Shown piece after piece: positions 37,706 through 47,713 of a stretch of DNA of 64,000 nucleotides. The notes beneath the pieces are model-generated. The model worked only from the letters and a program-made list of their open reading frames with translations. It did not search any database and was not told where the DNA came from. This DNA is from Bostrychus sinensis (taxonomy: Eukaryota > Chordata > Actinopteri > Gobiiformes > Eleotridae). Location of the stretch: NCBI GenBank assembly GCA_020698575.1, contig CM036239.1:44977763-45041762 (forward strand), given 5' to 3'. Position 1 is the stretch's first letter. Every line of letters starts with the position of its first letter. A program made the translations under genes and the position numbers.

Positions 37706-39109
37706 CAAGTCTCTCCTGGTTGAAATAGATACAGCATTTACACCTGAACTTTAAGATCAATTGGTTTGAGTCCAGGTCTGGTCACTGCATCTTTACCATT
37801 GTGTGATAGGAACAATGCCTTGGTGGAGGTCTGTGCTTTCCGAGTGCTTTTAGGTTACCCTCATTTACATCCACCTGTCTTTGCATACAATATGGAAAAA
37901 GCAATAAGACAAAATGGATTTACTTTGTAGGCGACATGGGCAGAGTGGGATCTAAAAATACCTTTTTAATATTTTATAAATACAATAAACAATACTGCCA
38001 TTTTGGATGTAAGATTTTCTGTAAGTATATGTGAGCTATAATTGGCTGTAAAAGATTTGCTTACAGTTACTAGAGTTATCTTTCCAGGTTGGTTTTGAAT
38101 GAACTCCCAAATAAGCAGAGAATTTCTAAAACACAGGCAATGCAGAGTTTTCATACAAATTCACTTAGTTTTAGTTTTTGTTTTTTCCAGCTGACTTTTT
38201 AATTAACATCCTGCTCATTATGGCTTTATCTAGAAGGTCATGTAAATGCTAGGCTGTTTCATATTATGTTTCAGAGTTTCATAGCATAGCACTTGGTGTC
38301 AAAATTCAACCACATCTTTAGCAAAATAAAAGGGAAGTTAATGATATCTTTTCACACTAGTGAAACTGTTTTCAAGGCTGGTCAATAAGTATAAAAAAAA
38401 ACTTCTATTTGCTTTACTTTCAGTAGGGTGTAGGGTGTGAGATCATAACCATACCATTTCTGAGCCATATGTACTAAAAGGCACATTTCCACTAGCACCT
38501 CCATACCAACTTGACCTGGGCCGTACCGCCACAATGGTAATGCTCCTTAGGTTTCCTTATAAATTAGCAGCTACAAATGTGTGTAACCTAGAAAGAATAT
38601 GTACAGTTTGGGTAGCAAACAACTTAGCATGTATATTTGTATAAAGTCTAAAGTCCATCTATAAAGAATAAGTAAGCAAAGCAAGAATGTTTAGCATTTC
38701 CTGTCTGTCTGGCTGCTGAACTTTTTTTTGTTTAGTGACACTTCAAGCAACAATGCTGCACTCTAGACTTCCTTCATCCGATGATTTTAGCTACAGCTTT
38801 ATCTGTTTTTTAGCCTGGCCAGCCAGACAAACTTCTTTAGACAATCTCTTTTCCTATTCTATACAAAAAAGGTTTGTCTGGTATCCCTTTGCTTAAGTTT
38901 TGTTTCTGTGGGCAGAACAATCACAGGCGGCGCAACCAATCAGGTAAACAAAAGGATGGGATGCTAGCAGCGTGCCACTGACCTATATCCAAAACAAACA
39001 TGGCACTTACAAAGAATTGTTGCCAATTTTGCCATAAAGCACCAGTATACGCTGTATTATTAGTATCTCTGTTCTTGCTTCTGAAGGGAACAGCAACAAA
39101 AGACAGTTG

Positions 39110-39270
39110 TTTGTTTGAATGGGGTTGTTACGTCAGACATCAGTGGGACTTTACTGTTGTAAAAATGGGAACAAGACCAACAAAAACTCCCAGAGAGAAC
39201 TGAACTACAACGTGGACTTTGGAGGAAACAACAGGGGATGAAGGAAAACACTAAGCGCCATTAATCAGTT
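39110..39270 (+). repeat. Inverted repeat arm (family H)
   Basis: gttgttacgtcagacatca, gggactttactgttgt, aaaatgggaacaagaccaa and gaaaacactaagcgccatta match the reverse complement of 40750-40895 at most positions. The arms are 1.5 kb apart in etv6 intron 1. Confidence 0.7.
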
Positions 39271-40496
39271 GAGAGAAGTTATATATTTCACTCTGTATTA
39301 GTCGGCCATCTTGATTATTTTTTGGAGATTATTTTCCACATTTGTAAAATACACTCCAGATAAACAGCTGTGATAGGTCGGGTCCAAATTACCTGATTGG
39401 AAATGGCTCACTGTGGCTGAGGACCAGACTCTCCTGCTTTTGGAAAAGAAAGTAGTAGGGGCTGGCTGGCCAGGCTATCCACTTTCATCAAAAGTCATCA
39501 TATCTGTCGAATCTACACTTGGTTAACACTGTGGTTGTGGTCTTTCTTTATTCTCAGTCTTGCAAACAAGGGCAAAGAGCTTGTTGAGGAAATGAATGTG
39601 GGTTAATGCAGTTTCCCCCCACGACTCTGCTCCACTCTAACCGTTTGAACCAGGAATTTCCTGTGGAAGAGAAGCAATAACCTTTCAGGCTTCCATTTCC
39701 TGCTTTCCTGCTTTCCTCCTTTCTCCGCTTTTTCACAAGCATTTTCTAAACATCCCACTGCAGGGACAAGGCTATGCAAGTGCAACAGAAACAAGACAAA
39801 ATGATTTATGGTGTCTCCAGCAGCACTGTTGTCTACTTTATAGGTCATAAAATCAGAATACTAAATGTGAGAATAAAAAGGGATTACTGCAGGATTTTGT
39901 TTAAGGTACTTTGGGAGAGAGAACCTATTCCCTACAATATTGTCACAGTTTGGAAAAGCAGACAGGAGCAGCCCAAGAACAACACCAGAACTAAGCACTC
40001 CCCAGTACAAGCTCCTCAGTGTGGCTCTGAACCATAAGGAAATAGCCATTACAGCAGTACATTAGTCTCTGTGGCATTGCTCCGGTCTCCTTCTTCAAAC
40101 TGGGAGTGTGCTGTCAAAACACAAAGAACTTTCCCTGAAATAAAATGCAAGTTGAAGCCTGAGTATTGTTATACTTGCACTTTATTAAATGAATTCCCTA
40201 AATGCAATGACATGTAAAATTGTAGCTAGCTAAGGTGTTTTAGGGAATTGAACCAGGATCCAGGATCCACTATATCAATATATTCAGTAATGCTGTCATT
40301 ACAAAAAGGAAGAAATGACATTATTCAGGTTTCCAAACATTGCTAGATAAAAATGTGTATGCTAGATTAATATTAATTTTATAAAACCTGCAACATATGT
40401 AGGCTGTGTAAAATATACACCAGTTCAATTAAAGTTATTAAGTTATAAAAAGTACTGATTGAAAACACTTTTACATAGAAGTATCTGATTTACTGG

Positions 40497-40690
40497 GATG
40501 GCAGTAGCTAAGTAGGTAGAGCTGTTCACCTACGAACTGGAGAGCTAGCGGATTAATACCTGCTACCAGCTTTGCATACAGTCGTTGTGTTCTTGAGCAA
40601 GACACTGAACCCAATCTGAATTTCAGTGTCTGTAGCACTGGTGTATAAATGTGTTAGTGTGTAACTGTGTGTTTGGTGGTGGTTGGTGAT
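40497..40690 (+). repeat. SINE-like repeat, family A
   Basis: Starts ggcagtagctaagtaggtag, followed by gttgtgttcttgagcaagac and the family's 3' body. Confidence 0.65.
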
Positions 40691-40749
40691 AGCCTCTTCT
40701 ACTTTCTTTTTGAAAGCAGGACAGTCGGGTTTTATAACTTCTCTGACTT

Positions 40750-40895
40750 AATTAATGGTGTTTAGTGCTTTCGTTCATCACCTGTTGATTCTGCTGAAAT
40801 CTTCGTTGTTGTTCAGTCCCCTGTGGGATTTTTGTCTTGGTCTTGTTTCCATTTTAACAACAGTAAAGTCCTATTGATGTCCGACGTAACGACCA
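40750..40895 (-). repeat. Inverted repeat arm (family H)
   Basis: The reverse complement pairs with 39110-39270: the shared words are gtcgttacgtcggacatca, ggactttactgttgt and gaaagcactaaacaccatta. Confidence 0.7.
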
Positions 40896-42042
40896 TATTC
40901 AAAAAAATCCCACTTTTTCCAAGTATCTGTACAACTGGCTTCTACTGCTGTCCCTGTAAAGTAACTTTGAGAGTCTACAAAAGTAATAATAATAATTATT
41001 ATTATTATTATTTATTTATTCATTTATTAAATTTTTGTTTTGTATTTTATTCATCTTTGAACAGGAATAGATTTTCTAAGTAAGTCACATAACCCTAATA
41101 AGGCACAATCATATTTGCTACTATTGAGAGCAGTAAATTAGTAAGTTCAAGGTGACCTTCTTGCATATTTTTTATTTATAAAAGGACTTGTACACACTTT
41201 TTTTCTTTATATGCACTTGTCATTTTGTCAAGCCTTGTTCAACATTGTGCAGTTTTGTTATGTGAACATAAACTACATGACAGGAGTCTGAGTCAGCTGA
41301 AAGAGGGACTAGATTATAAGCAGCAAAATATGATCCGCTGGCTGCCATCAATCTTTGAATAATTCAGTTCAATTGAGACGGTGTTTCTGATACAGCACGA
41401 CTACATAATATTTCATTATTCAAGTACATAGGCTATTTAATATGTGATGTTTTAAAACGGCATAAGCTATACAGCAGCCGATGCAAAATGGATAACTGCT
41501 TTTAATTATAGCTAAAACAATAGGTTGCATACATTTTGTACTACTTCGTTATTAAAGTCGTTTTGCACAAAATCACCCATCAAAGCTAAGTAAACAGACA
41601 TTATGGCTAATCAAAACCTGAATACCCTGCTAAACGGATTCCATAAAAGTGCTATCAGTGCAGTGCTAAAATCCCCCCTTTCCGCCATTTAACTTATTTG
41701 CATTTAAATACATTACGTTAAAGATTACAACATGTACGCCAACCTACGCCAAACCAGCTGTTGCTTTGGGAAACCATACGTTTGTGTCACACAGTCACGA
41801 CTTCCTATCAGCAGCAGCGGCAGCAGAGTGGAGGCGAACTAAGAAAAAAAAAAAAAAAAAAAAAAAAAGCGTGGAGCTGCGAGCAACAGATGAGTGTCCA
41901 AACAAACGCGCCACAGTGTGCACGTCTGTGGGAGGCTAGCCTGCGCAATGTGGCTCGTCGCGCTTTCCTGCCCCTACAGCGATATCCCAGCGTGTGCAAA
42001 GTGTGTGCTGGAGGAAAACAAAGAGCGATCCGAGCGTGTTAC

Positions 42043-42072
42043 CTTGACCACAGCGGGGGAGGATTCAGACAT
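42043..42072 (-). CDS. etv6: etv6 coding exon 1 with start codon
   Basis: Reads MSESSPAVVK on the minus strand and stops at the donor AAG|GTAACA (GT at 42042-42041). Human ETV6 exon 1 likewise encodes a short peptide beginning MSE and ending IK at the same phase-0 boundary, and here exon 2 continues with QER as in human. The start has A at -3. It lies in a CpG-rich region, as expected of a first exon. The exon is only 30 nt, so an ORF scan alone would miss it. Confidence 0.93.
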
Positions 42073-42560
42073 TATCTTCCGTCAACTTCACCGCGTCTCC
42101 TTCTACACTTTCCTCTCTCTGTCCTCTTCGTCTTTTTCCTCCCCTTTTTCCTTTTCTTCGTCAAAACAAGCCACTCGACAGTAGCGCCAGCGACTGTCCG
42201 CTTCTTATTGACAGAGAAGTTGGTTTTCCCCTTTGTAAGCCCGTGTGTTTTCTATCTGCTGGCCGGCTCCATGGCGCAGCGATCGGTGAGAAAACTTCTT
42301 TTGTCTCCGTGCGTTTCCCGTCGCAGCTCGGCCGTGCGCGCGTTAATAATAATCCCTTCCTGGAAGCGCACCACAGCTCCCTCTCCCGCGCTCATTGATC
42401 TGGATGTGTGTGTAAAACGGCGAAATGACGTGAATTCCCAGCATTGAGCCTTGCCCCCTTTTAAAGGGAAACCCGAAGCAGGAAATCGCGGCAGGTCGTG
42501 TTGCAGGGAGGCAGCGCACAAGGCGGAGAGACACACAGAGGACGGACAGGGAAGCAGCTC
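42073..42560 (-). promoter_or_regulatory. etv6: CpG-rich 5' UTR / promoter region of etv6
   Basis: Immediately upstream of the etv6 start, this block is dense in CpG (for example cgtcgcagctcggccgtgcgcgcg near 42319) in an otherwise CpG-poor window. A tgacgtga CRE-like word is at 42426-42433. At 42090-42165 the etv6 transcript strand is strongly purine-rich. No TATA box is obvious, consistent with a CpG-island promoter. The exact start site cannot be placed from sequence. Open frames on the plus strand here (41761-42447) are not recognisable proteins. Confidence 0.65.
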
Positions 42561-43231
42561 TTGACAGTTTCGTTTAACAAATGCAGCTGGACGAGGAGGA
42601 ATTAAACAAGGCAGTGTAGGCTAACGTGGAGCTATAGGTCTATTGTACTCAGTGTGTTTTGCCATAAAAAGAGACATGTTTAAGTTAAAGGTTTAATAGA
42701 TCTATCATTGTGTATTGTTACAGCTTTTTTTTTAAAGAAATTCTATAGATTTGAGCAGATCATTATAATGGCACTCCTATTTACAGAACCAAACTTTTTT
42801 TTTCTGAATGACTTCCCTACAGTCAGACCTTAGACTTTTGGTAATTCATAATGTACACCTATGTAATAAGTAAAACATTGCAGAGAGAGTTTTTTGACTG
42901 TTCTGAAGTTGTGAGGTTATTAAAATTATACTTGTGCACATGAAACTCTCTGCTCCTACCTCCCAGCAAAGAGGTGGACGGAGAGATTCATAACCCTTAA
43001 GAGGATTCATGAGCATTCCACAAGCAAAAGAGGCTACTTATTATTACTTATTATTGCTTATGATAACCTCCTATTGAAACTAAACATATTAAGTTATTCC
43101 ACTCAAGATAACTGATAAAAATGATGGGAAATGAAGGGAAGTAACGAGCAGTGCTGCAACTAACAGTTTAGAAGCCCACTACTAAACTGAATAAACTAAA
43201 CTAAAACTAATACTAAACTGAGTGATCTTAA

Positions 43232-43755
43232 AGGGGATATATTAGGCAAAAGTGACTTTTCTGAGCTTTGTACCAAGTTGTAATGTTGTTCTCTCATCAA
43301 AGACTTAGGGAGTTGTGTTTTGCTTCATTCTTGCCTGTTTGAGTAATCCTGTATTCTCTGACACGGCTGATCTGAGCCCTCAAAACGCTTAGTTGCATGA
43401 ACTTCCGCCTCACCCACGAACCCCCGCCCACTCCAGGAAGCGCTGACCAATCAACAAAGGGCATACAGTTCTGTTTCCACTGATTCCTCACAGCTAATTT
43501 TATTTTATTTATTTTTTTTTGTAGTAAAATAGCATACAAAAAGTTTAGAGAAGTGATGTTTTTATGTACAAAAAGACCACAAAATCCTGCACTCTGCTGT
43601 CCTCTGCGCTCTTTACCTGTTTCTTTATGACACCAGTAAAGTACTTACTAAAAACGATCTTCTTCTAAGGTTTTTAAAGGTTGTAAAATGTGCTGCTGTT
43701 CTAGAAGTGACCAAGATTGGTTTGAAAATATTCATAAAAGCCTAATATAGCTCCT
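43232..43755. mobile_element. TTAA-flanked MITE (family B)
   Basis: Starts aggggatatattaggc and ends gcctaatatagctcct, flanked by TTAA at 43228-43231 and 43756-43759. The interior is collinear with 8141-8586. Confidence 0.8.
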
Positions 43756-44703
43756 TTAAAGTAATGTTAAGTGGCAGACATCTGAGAAACAACTTCAGTG
43801 ACCTAGCAGACGTCTGCACAACAACACTTCTCCTCACATTCAGCCTTGGGGCCCCCGAGTGCTTTGTGGGGCCCTATGCATGTGTGCAGTCTGCATATAG
43901 TTAGAAATAGCCCTGGACTGAATATAGTTTATAAATGTCAGCTAATTATGAAGCCTAAACTAGCTTTTATTTACATGAACTGGTGAACAAGGTAAGCAGA
44001 AAAGCAACTGTATAGGGCCCTATAGGCATTAAAGGGCCCCCATAGTTGAGCATTGTTTACACATTTGATTGATTCTGCAATGTTTTTCTTTTTTATTATT
44101 TTATTTTATTATTTTTTTATATTATTATTTTATCTATTTTTATTTTTTGATATTTTTTATTGAGTTACTCTGAAACTGGGGACCAATGCCATTAAGGCTT
44201 TTTACTGTCTGTTTACCTGGGCCCCTCTTGTTGAGTTAGTTAGTTTATTTGCTATGTTTGTTTTAAAGAAAGAGAATAGTGTTGAAAATCTTGCAAGCAT
44301 GTTCTAAGTGAGATGTACATTGCCTATCTATACATTTGAATTAGCACCTAGCCATCCTACAAATACTGACATAGCGCTTTGTTTGTTTGTTTTTTGGTAA
44401 ACAGGAAACAATCGCTAGGTTTCCAGCACAAAACAAGACTATAGACTATGGAGAGCCAGAGGAGCTGAGTTTGGTGACAGCAGATGGTGAGAAGGAGTGA
44501 TGGAAAGTCACTTGCAACCAGATCTGACTCCTGTGTTTCTGGGAGGAGAAGAGACAGGAAGCAATAAGGAAGGGAAATGTGCTGCCGAGTATTCATCTGT
44601 GTATGCAAGAGGCTAAGGAGTGTTGATAGTCATCTGGCAACAGGACAAGAGATGTTCAGTTCTTTAGTATTTTGTAGTTTTCTATTTAAAGGTGGGTTTA
44701 TAC

Positions 44704-45108
44704 CAGGGGTGTCCAATCTTTTTCCAAAGAGGGCCAGATTTGAAGATGTGCAAAGGTTCAGGGGGCCAACACTCTCTCCTGATGTTTTCTAGGAACTGAA
44801 CGCACATACAGTATAAATTAAACGCACTCTGTTTTATAAGTATTTAAGTATTCTTTCAAAAGCATAATAACTATAAATTACAAAACAAATTCTAAAACAG
44901 GTCCTAGCAAAATGACATCTTTGAACATAAACACTATTTTTCAACCAACTTATTAGAAAACAATGCAGAGAGTAATGGATGAGATGCACAAACACTACCA
45001 ATGTGCTGATGGGCTACAAGTAATACAGTTTCTTACAGAAGTCAAGGGCCATATGAAATCTTGACCTGTGCCACAAATGGCCCCCGGGCCACACTTTGGA
45101 CATGTCTG
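44704..45108. mobile_element. hAT-like MITE (caggggtgtcc family) with perfect 8-bp duplication
   Basis: Starts caggggtgtccaatct and ends actttggacatgtctg. Both sides carry gtttatac (44696-44703 and 45109-45116). Confidence 0.9.
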
Positions 45109-45506
45109 GTTTATACAGACAGTAGACAGGAGCAGTAGTAGTGACAGCAGGTGTAGTATTGGTTGTAGTAGTGGTAGATTTAAGAAGTAATTTGAACTTA
45201 AGTAAGATTTACAATTTATATATGTTTACTTAATACTGAGTGCATTCACTTAAGTAATATTTACTGTAAAGTAAAAAAAATATTATTTAAGAACAAAATA
45301 TGAAATGTAAGAGAAAGCCCCCGATATCCATTTAGTGTTTTGTTAAAGGCAAAATATGGCTCTAAAACATCAATTTGGCAGACATCCACAGCATACTAAC
45401 ATTAACAAAAATGTCAAACAGGAAAATACAGTGGAGCAGATCCAAGTCCAGAGACATGGGTGGGTTAGTGTCTTCTTCTTCGCCGCCAATACTGCCTCAC
45501 ATTGTA

Positions 45507-45970
45507 GAGGCTATAATATGCAAAATCGACTTTTTAACGCAAACATGTTATAATGTTGTTCCCTCATAAAAAACATACCTGGAGTTGTGTGTTGCTTCAT
45601 TCACGGCTGTTTCTCTATTCTCTAGCAAGGCTGTTCTGAGGTCTCAAAACGCTTGGTTGCACGACCCTTCGCCTCTCTCATGAAGCCCCACTCACTCCAG
45701 CACTGACCAATCAACAAGCCCTCTACATCAAGTCTGCAGTATACAGCTCTGTTTCTGCTGATTCCTCATAGCAATCTTTCTTTTTGTAGTAAAATGACAT
45801 TGTGGAACTGTTTAAGAAAGTGAAGTCCTTTTATTTTTTAAATGATGTTTTAAAGAACGCAACAGTCTGCATTCTGCTGCCCTCTGCTGGTCTCTTTACC
45901 AGTAGAGTACTTGTTAAAAACATTTTAGTCACTTAATGTTTTTAAAGGTTTTAAAACGTGCAATGCTGTT
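45507..45970 (+). mobile_element. Partial family B MITE
   Basis: gaggctataatatgcaaaat, catgttataatgttgttccc, acctggagttgtg.gttgcttcat and gaccaatcaacaagccctctacat match the 8141 copy. The TTAA flanks are lost. Confidence 0.65.
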
Positions 45971-47266
45971 CTGGAGTTAATTGATGTCCAACTGTCAACT
46001 GTCCTTTTTTGGGTCAGTATTTTGTCTGGCTCCTCCCTGAAGACTGGCCTGCCAAGGATAGACCCTTCCTGGAGTACTATAGACTCTGATGGGCTTCAGG
46101 TCATTAGAGCATGCAAGTCCCCCTCATCACGACAAGGCACTGGCCCATGGAGAGTGTTACGTGTAGAGCATTGTTAAAATTAGGATATGTTAAGATGCTA
46201 AAGCTTTTATATAACAACAATGGGCCTGCATAGGCAAGTTTGCCAAAATGTATAGTATCAATGGTTTATGATGTTTTTTTTCCTCACAGAACCAAATAGA
46301 AATAGTGGTCAGTGGTTCTCAAACTGTGGTACGGGTACTAGTGGAGGTACACAGGCTTCATGGTAACCAGCAGTCTTTTGCAGTTGTAGATTGAATTCTG
46401 TTTTTGTCTTATTTTGGTTTGGGGTGACTGGTGGGACGGAACCCAAAGGTGGGTCGCGGAAGCATTTTGAGTGGGTCGCAGGCCTTTGCCAAAAAATAAA
46501 AAATAAAATCAAAAATCAAAATAAAAAACTTGTGTTACTGTTACACCTAAGGTTGAAGTGAGAGCTGTGTGATTCTCCTCAAAGCACAAAGTTTTTCACT
46601 GCTTTCCACTGAAAAGGTTACCAGGAGAAAATCAAATTTTCTATACTTGAATCCTTTTGAATTGCACTTTTTTATTTAACGTATTTTGGTTTTAAATTAA
46701 ACTGCATGTAAAGGGAATAGTGCCCTCTCTGGCATCACCACTTCCTTGTTAAATGTTCTTTTTGTGTTGGCATACTGTGATATTCTGACATTATTCTGGC
46801 TCAGTGCTTCAGTACATTTGATCAGTTGAAATATATTTTTATTTGCGTTGCGGCTTGTCATTAAAAGTTGATGGTGGGTCCTGAAGCCAGTCTAGACCAC
46901 TGCTAGTCTTGGTTTAGTCCCTGTTTAGTCTGGGCTTAATTCTGGTTTGATATATTTCATTACTTGCAATTTCAGGCTGTTGATTGTGGGAAATTGTGGA
47001 AAAAATGCCGTAGCCTATATTTTGAGTGTTTTCAAATATAGCTACATGAAACTTCTATAAGTTAATGAGGTTAAGGTTAAATTCTAGACCATACTGTAAG
47101 AAAAGGATTTAAACAAAATGGTAACGGGGAAGATTTTTGGGTCCCAAGACACCAGTGAAGAATCATGCTTGGCTGGTGACTTCAACATTCACCTACAATA
47201 TGTTTGGTGATCACGCCCCCTTGTGGAGGGCAGTTGCATTACAATGTTTGGCTTTGCAATTGGATA

Positions 47267-47278
47267 AGTTTCGATTTC
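47267..47278 (+). promoter_or_regulatory. Interferon-stimulated response element (ISRE)
   Basis: The word agtttcgatttc matches the ISRE core AGTTTCNNTTTC at all fixed positions. It lies 90 bp before the start codon of the PARP12-like gene. IRF9/STAT1/STAT2 (ISGF3) and other IRFs bind such sites, and PARP12 and ZC3HAV1 are interferon-induced in vertebrates, so the position fits expectation. No TATA box is evident between it and the ATG. Confidence 0.75.
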
Positions 47279-47367
47279 CATTCATCAGAAATCTGTTTAT
47301 CTGTGTCCTAGCGGTCACGTTCAAGCCAGTGTTAGCTTAGCACATCAGGTGATCATCCTAGTCTACT

Positions 47368-47639
47368 ATGGAGACAGAGATATTAAAATATATTTTGAGC
47401 AATCAGGGAGCTGTGAACACTGAAAATCTCTTAATTGATCTGTGCGACACTTCGACTCTTAAAGAAATAATTTGTCAAAATGAGAAGTTCGTGTCGTGTT
47501 TATCCAACGGGACGCCGACGGTCGTTGTCCGGAGCCGAGTGAAACTGTGCTGGAAGCCTAAAGACTGTCCGGGCTGCGGGGGCCTGCACCTGTGTAAAGC
47601 CTTCCTCCTCTCGGGGTCTTGTCAGTTCAGTCAGAGAAG
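47368..47639 (+). CDS. parp12-like: PARP12-like exon 1 (N-terminal domain, finger 1, start of finger 2)
   Basis: Encodes residues 1-91, starting METEILKYILSNQG. The first 60 residues correspond to the winged-helix-like N-terminal domain of the PARP12/ZAP family. C61-x5-C67-x2-C70-x3-H74 is the atypical first finger and C76-x8-C85 starts the second. The donor is AAG|GTAATT and the exon ends in phase 2. Confidence 0.92.
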
Positions 47640-47676
47640 GTAATTACTGCATAGTTGTTTGTTATTATTATTATTA

Positions 47677-47713
<37 letters not shown>

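Larger units (their letters stand above)
37045..42042. other. etv6: Intron 1 of etv6 (5 kb)
   Basis: Contains the second family I repeat (37441-37705), an inverted repeat pair (39110-39270 and 40750-40895), a SINE-like repeat (40497-40690) and a run of 20 or more A near 41845-41868. A block at 39540-39790 is rich in tttcctg/tttcctcc (ETS-type cores) and is a weak enhancer candidate. Confidence 0.6.
42561..47266. other. Intergenic region between etv6 and the PARP12-like gene
   Basis: No gene is seen. It holds MITEs at 43232-43755, 44704-45108 and 45507-45970, an AT-rich stretch at 44080-44170, and an hAT-like end at about 46313 (cagtggttctcaaactgtgg). Degenerate 'tggtttagtcc' short repeats occur near 46895-46950, resembling those at 19900-20060. 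Confidence 0.6.

Noticed and set aside
39000..39203. A 67-codon frame beginning MALTKNCCQFCHKAP that looked like a small secreted or zinc-binding protein
   Set aside because: It overlaps a dispersed inverted repeat whose second copy (40750-40895) does not preserve the frame.
41761..42447. A 228-codon plus-strand open frame across the CpG island
   Set aside because: It overlaps etv6 exon 1 and its 5' region antisense, includes a polylysine run from an A tract, and has no family resemblance; GC-rich DNA has few stops.
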